This document shows positions 1-6,372 of a stretch of DNA of 8,200 nucleotides, one piece after another. A program made the translations under genes and the position numbers. The stretch's first letter is position 1. Every line of letters starts with the position of its first letter. Source of the stretch: an uncultured Prevotella sp. GTDB lineage: Bacteria; Bacteroidota; Bacteroidia; Bacteroidales; Bacteroidaceae. A model generated the notes under the pieces. The model searched no databases. It saw only the letters and a program-made list of their open reading frames with translations, and was not told where the DNA came from. The stretch spans positions 1 through 8,200 of the forward strand of contig UQTI01000087.1 in NCBI GenBank assembly GCA_900543975.1, read 5' to 3'.

Positions 1-70
1 CAAGCCCATTGGCAGAATTAAGTATGCACTAAATTAATTCCGCCAACAGGTTTTCCTTAGTTGGCCGAAA

Positions 71-158
71 TAAGTATGGCAGTTGGGGGAGTTAAGTAAG
101 GCAGTTAGGAGGGCTAAACATGGCAGATAGGAGGGCTAAGTGGGGCTGTTGTGAAAAG
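71..158. repeat. Tandem array of four 22-base units
   Basis: Four degenerate units begin at 71, 93, 115 and 137, an exact 22-base spacing. The shared pattern is TAAGTATGGCAG followed by a G-rich tail (TTAGGAGGGC). Units 2 and 3 are the closest; unit 4 is the most eroded. A stray related piece (ggcag next to TAAGTATG) lies at 11-26, out of phase. In-frame stops in the units argue against coding. No function is recognised. With 153-215 this fills most of the gene-free stretch 1-241. Confidence 0.75.
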
Positions 159-215
159 AATGACGGTAATATAGAAAAGAATGACGGCAAAATGGAAAAG
201 AAAGAACTGTCAAAA
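153..215. repeat. Tandem array of three 21-base units
   Basis: Units start with GAAAAGAA at 153, 174 and 195, exactly 21 bases apart. The first two share GAAAAGAATGACGG; the third is diverged. The array overlaps the last 22-base unit of the preceding array by a few bases, so the two arrays abut with almost the same period but different sequence. No coding potential or recognised repeat family is evident. Confidence 0.7.
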
Positions 216-235
216 GAAATAATGTAAGACAGGAA

Positions 236-322
236 AGAAAAATGCTTCAATGTTATTCTCTGAAATATCTCTTTAATCTTCTTGATTTAAAAGAGAGTGG
301 GGGAGAAATAACATTGAAGCAT
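236..322 (-). terminator. Long hairpin terminator after proC
   Basis: Bases 242-257 are a perfect inverted match to 307-322 (ATGCTTCAATGTTATT against its complement). With one bulged base the pairing runs three bases further, and an inner pair (TCTCTTTAA against TTTAAAAGAGA) continues toward the loop. Read on the minus strand the stem ends in GAAGCAT and is followed directly by TTTTT, the layout of an intrinsic terminator about 40 bases after the proC stop. The plus-strand exit (CATCTTTGTG) is weaker, so it chiefly serves the operon. It is longer and more A/T-rich than usual, so a small inverted-repeat element acting as terminator is an alternative. Confidence 0.75.
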
Positions 323-361
323 CTTTGTGTTCTATAGCGCTTGATCGCGATGCGCTTTGGT

Positions 362-1162
362 TTATTTCACGCCAGCCTTCAAACCGCGGATCACGGCAGA
401 GGTGAAGCCTGCGTGCTCCATCTCGTTGAGGCCGCGTATGGTGAGACCGCCAGGAGTGCACACCTTGTCAATCTCGGCTTCGGGGTGGTTGCCGTTGGCT
501 TGCAGCAGGTCAACGGCACCCTTCAAGGTCTGTAGCACGATGTACTTCGCCACGTCGGCCTTGAAGCCAAGCTCCACGCCTCCCTCGGCGGCGGCACGCA
601 CATAACGCATGGCGTAGGCAATGCCACATGAGGCTAAGGTCATGCCTGCACCAAGCAGACGTTCCTCGGTCACCATGGTCTGTCCCACGTTGTCGAACAG
701 CTCTTTTATGGTGGCTGTGGTGTCGGCGGTGGCGTTCACGGGCACAACGAACGACATTGACGAGAGCACGGCGATGGCTGTGTTGGGAATGACGATGAAG
801 GTCTGAGGCGTGTTGACAGCCGAGAGCTCGTCGTCCTTCTTCAGCCATGCTGTAAACTGGCTTCCGCTGATGCCTGCCGCCACGGTGATGACGGTCTGGC
901 GAGTGTAGTTGAGCACAGGCTTAAGCTCGTTCACCACCTGCTCCACAAGCCACGGCTTCACGGCAATGATCACGATGTCGGCCCCATCGGCAGCCGTCTT
1001 ATTGTCGGTGGTAACGCTGGCACCTTGCAGGGCAAAGTGTTCGAGCTTCTTGGCCGTTGGGTTTGCCACACTGATGTAGGCGGGCTGCACGGCTCCCGAC
1101 TTTATAAATCCGTCGGCCATGGCTCCTCCCATGGCACCGGCGCCTATGATTGCTATTTTCAT
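362..1162 (-). CDS. proC: Pyrroline-5-carboxylate reductase
   Basis: Product of 266 residues, the usual length for ProC, which reduces 1-pyrroline-5-carboxylate to proline with NAD(P)H in the cytosol. The N-terminal Rossmann dinucleotide site is clear (IIGAGAMGG, residues 5-13). IPNTAIAV at 125-132 matches the family's PNT segment. The C-terminal ProC signature is present as TPGGLTIRGLNEMEHAGF (236-253). The usual SGSGPAY loop appears in a variant form, ASCGIAY (177-183). The start ATG opens straight into the beta strand before the glycine motif, so no other start is needed. It follows argD by 13 bases and is the last gene before a strong hairpin terminator, so it is almost certainly co-transcribed with argD. 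Its place in an arginine cluster links the two glutamate-derived pathways. Confidence 0.95.
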   Translation of the reverse strand: MKIAIIGAGAMGGAMADGFIKSGAVQPAYISVANPTAKKLEHFALQGASVTTDNKTAADGADIVIIAVKPWLVEQVVNELKPVLNYTRQTVITVAAGISGSQFTAWLKKDDELSAVNTPQTFIVIPNTAIAVLSSMSFVVPVNATADTTATIKELFDNVGQTMVTEERLLGAGMTLASCGIAYAMRYVRAAAEGGVELGFKADVAKYIVLQTLKGAVDLLQANGNHPEAEIDKVCTPGGLTIRGLNEMEHAGFTSAVIRGLKAGVK

Positions 1163-1175
1163 GTCTCGCTATTTT

Positions 1176-2318
1176 TTAAATTTCTGCCAGCACCTTTGCC
1201 AGCTTCTCCACAAACGCGTCGGCCATCTCCTTGGTTGTGCAGAGGGGCGGCAGCACACGCAAGATGTTGGTTGAGGCGCAACCCGTGAAGCAATGCTCCT
1301 CGGTGATGAGGCGCGAGCGCACCTCTTTGTGTGGAATGTCGAGGTCAATGCCAACCATCAGTCCGCGTCCGCGCACATCGGTTATGTGGCTCTGTGTCTG
1401 TTGCAGCTCCTTCAGTCGGGCAATGAGATGTTCGCCTACCTCGTGTGCGTTCTCCACAAGGTTCTCTTTCTCCATGACGTCGAGCACAGCGAGAGCCGCC
1501 GTGCAAGCCATGTGGTTGCCGCCAAACGTGGTGCCGAGCTGGCCGTAGACGGGCTTGATGTGGGGCGCAATGAGCACGGCAGCCATGGGGAAGCCGTTGC
1601 CGATACCCTTTGCCACGGTTATGATGTCGGGACGGATGCCGAGCCACTGGTGTGCGAAGAACTTGCCCGAGCGGCCGTAGCCACATTGTATCTCGTCGGT
1701 GATGAGCAGCGTGCCGTTGCGCTTGCAGGCTGCCTGAAGACCCTGTGCAAACTCGGCGGTGGCCATTCGTATGCCGCCAACGCCCTGGATGCACTCAAGA
1801 ATCACGGCTGCCACGTCACCCTTGTCAAGCTCCTTCTCCCACGCCTCAAGGTCGTTGAGGGGCAGGTAGGTAACATGTCCGCAGTTGTTGATGGGCGCTA
1901 TGATCTTCGGGTTGTTCGTCACCTCCACCGCCAGCGATGTGCGACCGTGGAACGCCTTCTCTGCCGACAGCACGCGCGTGCGGCCTGTCTGGAACGAGGC
2001 GAGCTTCAGCGCGTTCTCGTTGGCCTCGGCACCCGAGTTGATGAGAAACAGCTGATAGTCGTCGTAGCCGCACGCCTTGCCTAAGCGGTGGGCCAGCTCT
2101 ACCTGAAGCTTGTTGATAACCGAGTTAGAGTAGAAGCCCAAGGTGTTGAGTTGCTTGGTCATCATCTCTACATAGTGGGGATGGCAATGTCCGATGCTGA
2201 TCACGGCGTGACCGCCATAGAAGTCGAGATACTCCTGTCCGTTGTCATCCCAGATGTGACAACCCAGACCCTTCACAATGTTTATGTTAAATAGGGGATA
2301 TACGTCGAATAGTTCCAT
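1176..2318 (-). CDS. argD: N-acyl-ornithine aminotransferase, class III
   Basis: Product of 380 residues, typical for ArgD. These PLP enzymes convert N-acyl-glutamate semialdehyde to N-acyl-ornithine using glutamate as amino donor. Visible class-III features are SGAEANENALKLA (95-107), the cofactor-binding aspartate-glutamate pair in LLITDEIQCGYGRSG (204-218), the Schiff-base lysine in VAKGIGNGFP (Lys237), TTFGGN (263-268) and ILRVLPPL (352-359). Bacteroidetes are known to run this pathway on succinylated intermediates, so the true substrate may be N-succinyl rather than N-acetyl; I cannot tell from the sequence. The leader is A/T-rich without a Shine-Dalgarno, normal for the phylum. Unusually, a G/C-rich repeat arm ends only 18 bases before the ATG. 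proC follows 13 bases downstream. Confidence 0.95.
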   Translation of the reverse strand: MELFDVYPLFNINIVKGLGCHIWDDNGQEYLDFYGGHAVISIGHCHPHYVEMMTKQLNTLGFYSNSVINKLQVELAHRLGKACGYDDYQLFLINSGAEANENALKLASFQTGRTRVLSAEKAFHGRTSLAVEVTNNPKIIAPINNCGHVTYLPLNDLEAWEKELDKGDVAAVILECIQGVGGIRMATAEFAQGLQAACKRNGTLLITDEIQCGYGRSGKFFAHQWLGIRPDIITVAKGIGNGFPMAAVLIAPHIKPVYGQLGTTFGGNHMACTAALAVLDVMEKENLVENAHEVGEHLIARLKELQQTQSHITDVRGRGLMVGIDLDIPHKEVRSRLITEEHCFTGCASTNILRVLPPLCTTKEMADAFVEKLAKVLAEI

Positions 2319-2336
2319 AGATAAATAAAAAATAAA

Positions 2337-2389
2337 GCCCCACCCCCTCGCCGCTGTCGCGGCTCACCCCTCCCCTTATGGAGGGGAGT
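2337..2389 (+). repeat. Inverted repeat, left arm (argD side)
   Basis: A 53-base G/C-rich element whose reverse complement recurs at 2612-2666. Sixteen bases at one end (GCCCCACCCCCTCGCC) and 29 at the other (from GGCTCACCCC to GGGGAGT) are identical in the two arms; only the 8-base centre differs. The centre forms a hairpin, stem GCCGC/GCGGC (2350-2354 with 2359-2363) and loop TGTC. The trailing GATGCTAAGGC (2392-2402) recurs in the degenerate copy at 2411-2451. On the minus transcript this arm exits into CTTTATTTTTT just before the argD start. Confidence 0.9.
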
Positions 2390-2410
2390 GAGATGCTAAG
2401 GCTGATTAAG

Positions 2411-2451
2411 ACCCCACCCCGTACTGTTGGAGAGCAGTAGGATGCTAAGGC
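2411..2451 (+). repeat. Degenerate, internally deleted third copy
   Basis: CCCCACCCC, then a TTGGAGAGCAGT stretch resembling ATGGAGGGGAGT, then GATGCTAAGGC (2441-2451), in the same order and orientation as in the left arm. The hairpin part is missing. It sits head-to-tail with the left arm, with the two GATGCTAAGGC copies 49 bases apart. It reads as a decayed copy of the same element. Confidence 0.6.
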
Positions 2452-2495
2452 CATCTCTTCTTGTTTTTTAAGGAATAACTTTTAAAGTCCTTGCC

Positions 2496-2623
2496 CCCGC
2501 AATGCGTTTTACTCCCCTCCATCGCTCGAGCTTTGGTCGCTTGTCAGAGTAAGAAGGGGAGGACCTGTTGCGCTTCTCTTATCAAGGCGTACAGCACCCG
2601 CAATGCATTTTACTCCCCTCCAT
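2496..2623 (+). repeat. Pair of 27-base direct repeats
   Basis: Bases 2496-2522 and 2597-2623 match at 26 of 27 positions (CCCGCAATGC[G/A]TTTTACTCC and on to CTCCAT), 101 bases apart. The second copy runs on into the right arm of the inverted repeat; the first continues into unrelated sequence (CGCTCGAGC) and then a GTAAGAAGGGGAGG remnant. With the neighbouring copies, most of the 354-base gap between argC and argD is repeat sequence. No gene or promoter is visible in it. Confidence 0.75.
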
Positions 2624-2666
2624 AAGGGGAGGGGTGAGCCACCGTAAGGTGGCGAGGGGGTGGGGC
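2612..2666 (-). repeat. Inverted repeat, right arm (argC side)
   Basis: A 55-base element, reverse-complementary to 2337-2389 outside its centre. The central hairpin is stem GCCACC/GGTGGC (2638-2643 with 2648-2653) and loop GTAA, so the pairs differ from the left arm while pairing is kept. It begins six bases after the argC stop on the minus strand. In a transcript spanning argC to argD, the two arms could form a stem of about 50 base pairs around a loop of roughly 220 bases, or each could fold locally. It may dampen read-through into argD or protect the upstream mRNA; both are inference. Confidence 0.9.
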
Positions 2667-2672
2667 TCTTTT

Positions 2673-3641
2673 TTAGAATGCACTCCCTTTCAACCTCAGT
2701 CCCATCGTCTCCTCCACGCCAAACATGATGTTCATGTTCTGCACCGCCTGTCCGACGGCGCCTTTCAGGAGGTTGTCGATGGTAGAGGTTATGAGCAGCT
2801 TGTTGCCAAACTTGTCGCAATGGATGAGCGCCTTGTTGGTGTTCACCACCTGCTTCATGTCGATGGCGTTGTCCACATAGTGGGTGAAGGCGGCGTCCTT
2901 GTAAAAGTCCTTATATGCCTCCACGATCTGCTCTATCGGCATGTCCGTCTTTACGACCTCTGTGGCGAAGATGCCGCGGGCGAAGTCGCCGCGGTAGGGA
3001 ATGAAGTCGATCTCGGCGTCGAGCTCACCCTGCACCTGCTTCAGACTCTGGCAGATCTCAGACACATGCTGGTGGCGGAACGCCTTATATATGCTCATGT
3101 TGTTGTTGCGCCAAGAGAAATGTGTCGTTGCGCCGGGTTTCTGGCCTGCTCCCGTGCTGCCCGTTATGGCGTTCACGGCGATGTCGCCCGTCACGATGCC
3201 CAGCTTTGCTGCTGGCAGCAGACCGAGCTGAATGCATGTTGCGAAACATCCGGGGTTGGCCACATGTTGTGCGGCGGCAATGCGCTCGCGGTTTATCTCG
3301 GGCAGACCATACACATAGTCGTTGTCGGGAGCCGCTAAGCGGAAGTCTTGTGCGAGGTCTATAATCTTCACGTTTGAAGGTATGGTGTGCTCGCGCAGGA
3401 ACTGCTCGCTCTTGCCGTGGCCGAAGCAGAAGAACACCACGTCTACCTGGTCGAAAGGCATCTCGCTGGTGAACCGCAGGTCGGTGTCGCCATACAGACC
3501 CTCATGCACGTCGGCCACAAGGTTGCCTGCATTGCTCTCGCTGTTTGCAAACACAATCTCTGCCTCTGGATGGTTAAGCAACAGTCGTATCAGTTCGCCA
3601 CCAGTATAACCGGCAGCTCCTAAAATTCCAATTTTTATCAT
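2673..3641 (-). CDS. argC: N-acyl-glutamyl-phosphate reductase
   Basis: Product of 322 residues, normal for ArgC, the NADPH-dependent reductase that makes N-acyl-glutamate semialdehyde from the acyl-phosphate. The nucleotide-binding GILGAAGYTGGELIRLL is at residues 5-21. The catalytic cysteine is in NPGCFATC (Cys132), and the catalytic histidine motif appears as RHQHVSE (189-195). The conserved tail KGAVGQAVQNMN spans 293-304. I start it at MIKIGILGAAGYTGG. An in-frame start 47 codons upstream would add an arginine/histidine-rich extension that has no place in the fold and is only the pspC gene read in another frame. Its ATG overlaps the pspC stop as ATGA (3641-3638), so its translation is probably coupled to that small gene. 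As with argD, the acyl group may be succinyl in this phylum. Confidence 0.95.
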   Translation of the reverse strand: MIKIGILGAAGYTGGELIRLLLNHPEAEIVFANSESNAGNLVADVHEGLYGDTDLRFTSEMPFDQVDVVFFCFGHGKSEQFLREHTIPSNVKIIDLAQDFRLAAPDNDYVYGLPEINRERIAAAQHVANPGCFATCIQLGLLPAAKLGIVTGDIAVNAITGSTGAGQKPGATTHFSWRNNNMSIYKAFRHQHVSEICQSLKQVQGELDAEIDFIPYRGDFARGIFATEVVKTDMPIEQIVEAYKDFYKDAAFTHYVDNAIDMKQVVNTNKALIHCDKFGNKLLITSTIDNLLKGAVGQAVQNMNIMFGVEETMGLRLKGSAF

Positions 3642-3829
3642 ATCACATTTTTTTCGCGTGGGACAATTATCCAGAACGCAAGATAGGGAATGATGCTTAT
3701 GCCGTAGATGAAAGCGGCAACAAACCAAAGAATTCGTATGATGATGGGGTCGATATCGAAATAATGGGCCAAACCACCGCACACACCGCCTATCTTCTTG
3801 TCTGTATCAGATAGATATAGCTTTTTCAT
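3638..3829 (-). CDS. Small PspC-domain membrane protein
   Basis: A complete 63-residue PspC-domain protein. The family hallmark GGVCGGLAHYFDIDP is at residues 14-28, preceded by a short basic N-terminus and followed by a hydrophobic segment (about 32-57) ending in the typical WIIVP. It would be a single-span or hairpin inner-membrane protein. In proteobacteria PspC helps sense envelope stress in the phage-shock system, but stand-alone one-domain forms are widespread and mostly uncharacterised. It lies 37 bases after argG and overlaps argC by four bases (ATGA), so it is embedded in the arginine operon. No pspA or pspB neighbour is present. Whether it affects arginine synthesis, or uses the operon only for expression, cannot be told. 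Confidence 0.9.
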   Translation of the reverse strand: MKKLYLSDTDKKIGGVCGGLAHYFDIDPIIIRILWFVAAFIYGISIIPYLAFWIIVPREKNVI

Positions 3830-3866
3830 AATGACAAACGTTTTGCTCTTCGTTCTTCACTAAAAA

Positions 3867-5069
3867 TTATCTTTCCTCCTCAGGATGCATGCCGTAGTAG
3901 ACGCGCAGCGGGGTAGAAGAAACCTTGATGAAGCCCTTGGCATCGTCGGCAGTCCAGCCGTGCTGCATCTCGCCATACTCGCCAAGTTTGCTCTTCGTAA
4001 GGTCGTCGGCAGAGTCGACACCAACGGTCTGGAACGAGTAGGGACGGAGCTTCAGGATGGCGGTGCCGTTGACGTGGCGCTGTGAAGAGGTGAGCATGGC
4101 CTCGATGTCGGGCATCACAGGCTCCAGATACTGGCTCTCGTGCAGGAACATGCCGTACCAGTTGGCCACCTGGTCTTTCCAATACTGCTGCCACTTGCTC
4201 AGCGTGCTCTTCTCCAACAGGCGGTGTGCCTCGATGATAAGCTTCGGAGCTGCTGCCTCGAAGCCCACACGGCCTTTGATGCCGATGATGGTGTCGCCAA
4301 CGTTGCAGTCGCGGCCAATGGCGTAAGAAGCGCCAATCTCCTCAATCTTCTGTATGGCGGCAATCTTGTCGTCAAACTTCTCGCCGTTAACAGCCACAAT
4401 CTCGCCCTTCTCAAACGTGATCTTAAGCTCTGCCTCCTCATCCTTGGCGGTGACGTGCTTGAGATAAGCTTCCTCGGGCAGCCCCTGGGTGGGGTCGAGA
4501 ATCTCGCCACCGCAGATGCTGGTGCCCCAGATGCCCACGTTGTAAGAATATTTCAGTTTGGTAAAGTCGGCAAAGAAACCGTGTTCGTTCAGGTAGTCGA
4601 CCTCCTCTTTACGAGAGAGAGCCTTGTCGCGTGTGAGGGTTATGATCTCTATGCCGGGAGCCATCACCAGGAAGGTCATGTCGAAACGTATCTGGTCGTT
4701 GCCGGCACCCGTTGAACCGTGGGCAATGGCGTCGGCACCAATCTCTTTGGCGTAGCGGGCAATGGCGATGGCCTGGAAAATGCGCTCCGACGATACCGAG
4801 ATGGGGTAGCAGTTGTTGCGCAGCACATTGCCGAAAATCATATATTTGAGCGACTTCTCATAATACTCGTGTGTAACGTCGAGCGTCACATATTCTTTCG
4901 CGCCAAGCTTATAGGCGTTCTCCTCGTTGGTCTTCAGCTGCTCGGGGCTGAAACCACCTGTGTTGGCGCATGCAGCGTAAACGTCGTAGCCGTCGTTCTT
5001 CAGTTTCATCACAGTGTAGGAGGTGTCGAGACCTCCTGAAAATGCCACCACTACTTTCTTCTTTGCCAT
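3867..5069 (-). CDS. argG: Argininosuccinate synthase
   Basis: Product of 400 residues. It joins citrulline and aspartate with ATP to give argininosuccinate, the penultimate step to arginine. The ATP-pyrophosphatase P-loop is AFSGGLDTS (9-17). The citrulline/aspartate-binding GSTGAGNDQIRF (118-129) and WGTSICGGEILDP (181-193) match the family, and YAIGRDCNVGDTIIGIKGR lies further on. I chose the start MAKKKVVVAFSGG because it gives the normal short lead into the P-loop; an in-frame ATG nine codons upstream would add MLVTKNHKD and is less likely. It follows the acyltransferase after a 94-base gap that has no clear promoter or box. The small pspC gene follows 37 bases later. Confidence 0.96.
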   Translation of the reverse strand: MAKKKVVVAFSGGLDTSYTVMKLKNDGYDVYAACANTGGFSPEQLKTNEENAYKLGAKEYVTLDVTHEYYEKSLKYMIFGNVLRNNCYPISVSSERIFQAIAIARYAKEIGADAIAHGSTGAGNDQIRFDMTFLVMAPGIEIITLTRDKALSRKEEVDYLNEHGFFADFTKLKYSYNVGIWGTSICGGEILDPTQGLPEEAYLKHVTAKDEEAELKITFEKGEIVAVNGEKFDDKIAAIQKIEEIGASYAIGRDCNVGDTIIGIKGRVGFEAAAPKLIIEAHRLLEKSTLSKWQQYWKDQVANWYGMFLHESQYLEPVMPDIEAMLTSSQRHVNGTAILKLRPYSFQTVGVDSADDLTKSKLGEYGEMQHGWTADDAKGFIKVSSTPLRVYYGMHPEEER

Positions 5070-5163
5070 ATCTTTATGATTTTTTGTTACAAGCACATGT
5101 CTGCAGACTTCTTGTCCTTCTTTTCTCTAAACCTTTATGCCGTCTGCTTCAACAATGGTTTGT

Positions 5164-5772
5164 CTACTTGTTGTTAATGTCTTTTTTGTCAATCTTGTTT
5201 ATTCTGTCGAGCACCTCCTGCGGCAGTTTTGCGGGCAGGTGCTCCTCGGGGTCATAGAGCATGCCGGTGCAGATGCAATATTTGCGGCCCGTGCGCTTCA
5301 GCACGTCAACGTTGATGCAACCCTCGCAACCGCGCCAGAACGCTTCGTCGTCGGTGAGGTCGGCAAAGGTCACAGGCTTGTAACCCAGCTGCGTGTTCAT
5401 GGCCATAACGGCTGCACCGCTCGTCAAACTGAAAATCTTGGCATGGGGCCAGCGCGTGCGGGCAAGGGTGAACGTCATGTCCTTGATGCGCTTCGCAAGA
5501 CCCAGACCACGGAAGTCGGGGTGTACAATAAGACCCGACGTGGTGACATACTGCTTGTTGCCCCAGGTCTCGATGTAGCTGAAGCCGGCAAACTTGTCAC
5601 CGCTCAAGGCTATCACCGCCTTGGCTTCCTTCATCTTGGTTGTCAGATATTCGTGGGTGCGCTTGGCTATGCCTGTGCCGCGCACCTTTGCTGCGTCTTC
5701 GATGGTTTTCAGAATAAAGTCGACGTACTTTTCGTGAGAGGCGTCTGCCACCATCACTTTAATTTCTTCCAT
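5164..5772 (-). CDS. GNAT acyltransferase, likely N-acyl-glutamate synthase
   Basis: A 202-residue GNAT-fold acyltransferase. The acyl-CoA pyrophosphate loop is HPDFRGLGLAKRI (84-96, the R-x-x-G-x-A form), with a second RGTGIAKR at 31-38 that may be substrate-side. NTQLGYKPV (126-134) fits the family's C-terminal motif. Four cysteines follow as GCEGC (149, 152) and CIC (166, 168), a possible metal site unusual for GNATs. Its position right after argR and before argG argues for the first arginine step, making N-acetyl- or N-succinyl-glutamate in place of classic ArgA or ArgJ. The known N-succinyl-ornithine route of Bacteroides favours succinyl-CoA as donor, but donor and acceptor are inference. 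It starts 65 bases after argR with no promoter of its own seen. Confidence 0.8.
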   Translation of the reverse strand: MEEIKVMVADASHEKYVDFILKTIEDAAKVRGTGIAKRTHEYLTTKMKEAKAVIALSGDKFAGFSYIETWGNKQYVTTSGLIVHPDFRGLGLAKRIKDMTFTLARTRWPHAKIFSLTSGAAVMAMNTQLGYKPVTFADLTDDEAFWRGCEGCINVDVLKRTGRKYCICTGMLYDPEEHLPAKLPQEVLDRINKIDKKDINNK

Positions 5773-5837
5773 TGTTCTTCCTTTATCTTTTTTCTGTTTT
5801 TCCTATCATTGTGTGGGTGCGTTGGCATGAGGAACGT

Positions 5838-6311
5838 TTATCCCTCGCCAATGATGTCGTTGAGCTCCTCAAACAGCTGCTCTTCGTCCACGCCCTCTTT
5901 CACAACCATGAAAATGGTGTCGTCGCCGGCAATGGTGCCGAGGATGCTGTCAATGTTGGCGTTGTCTATGTTATAGGCTATCGCGCTCGCATAGCCTGGG
6001 CGGGTCTTTATAACCGCCATGTTGCCTGATATGTTAAGCGACATGAAGCCGGGGGTCTGCAACATCTCCATGGCCTTCTTCGGGGTGGGCACGCGGCGGT
6101 ACATCGTCTCGTTGGGCAGCACATATATGTATTTGCCGTTCATGCTTGCCGCCTTTGCCACCTTCAGCTGCTTCATGTCCCTGCTCAGCGTGGCCTGGGT
6201 CAGTTCAAATCCCTCTTTCTGCAAAGCCTGCAACACCTCGTCTTGGCTGCACAGGTCTTGGCTCGATATGAGCATCTTCAATGCTTCTATTCTACTGTTC
6301 TTTGTCTTCAT
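5838..6311 (-). CDS. argR: Arginine repressor ArgR
   Basis: A 157-residue ArgR/AhrC repressor, a hexameric regulator that binds DNA better with arginine as co-repressor. The N-terminal winged helix carries the recognition helix TQATLSRDMKQL (38-49). The C-terminal oligomerisation and arginine-binding domain has GTIAGDDTIF (125-134) with the paired aspartates 130/131 that contact arginine in the family. I start at MKTKNSRIEAL; a longer in-frame start at 6461 would encode 50 residues with no family match and would run through the promoter and palindromes at 6315-6443. It is the first gene of the cluster. A box-like palindrome in its own leader suggests autoregulation and repression of the whole operon by arginine. 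Confidence 0.95.
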   Translation of the reverse strand: MKTKNSRIEALKMLISSQDLCSQDEVLQALQKEGFELTQATLSRDMKQLKVAKAASMNGKYIYVLPNETMYRRVPTPKKAMEMLQTPGFMSLNISGNMAVIKTRPGYASAIAYNIDNANIDSILGTIAGDDTIFMVVKEGVDEEQLFEELNDIIGEG

Positions 6312-6316
6312 CCGAT

Positions 6317-6328
6317 GTATATTTATAC
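6317..6328. promoter_or_regulatory. Probable ArgR box in argR leader
   Basis: GTATATTTATAC, a perfect palindrome with a two-base centre, lies between the predicted transcription start (near 6335) and the argR ATG at 6311. The same 12-mer occurs at 6431-6442. Size, A/T content and symmetry resemble ArgR operators, though the motif differs from the E. coli consensus. Bound here, a repressor would block initiation or early elongation. Confidence 0.65.
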
Positions 6329-6340
6329 GTTTCGATGGTG

Positions 6341-6372
6341 CAAAAATATCGCTTTTTGTATAAATAACCAAA
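6341..6372 (-). promoter_or_regulatory. Bacteroidetes-type promoter for argR operon
   Basis: On the minus strand, TTTG at 6372-6369, a 20-base spacer, then TATTTTTG at 6348-6341. This fits the primary sigma factor pattern of Bacteroidetes (TTTG, 19-21 bases, TAnnTTTG). The start point would be near 6335, giving a leader of about 24 bases. A partial box, GTATAAATAACC (6358-6369), occupies the spacer, matching the first nine bases of the complement of the perfect box. Confidence 0.8.

Noticed and set aside
71..215. CRISPR array
   Set aside because: Units follow one another directly with no unique spacers, and no cas genes are present.
1293..2084. 263-codon open frame antisense to argD
   Set aside because: It lies wholly within a gene with clear catalytic motifs on the other strand; the protein has no recognisable domain. 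It is a codon-bias shadow.
2568..3338. 256-codon open frame antisense to argC
   Set aside because: It runs from repeat DNA into the antisense of argC and shows no domain or leader.
3642..3782. N-terminal extension of argC by 47 codons
   Set aside because: The extension is the pspC gene read in another frame, is rich in arginine, histidine and cysteine, and ArgC proteins start right before the GxxGYTG motif.
5099..5108. GTCTGCAGAC palindrome in the argG leader as an operator
   Set aside because: A single 10-base palindrome unlike the argR boxes, with no promoter nearby; it can occur by chance.
5137..5976. 279-codon open frame antisense to the acyltransferase and argR
   Set aside because: It spans two real genes and the gap between them; the protein is not family-like.
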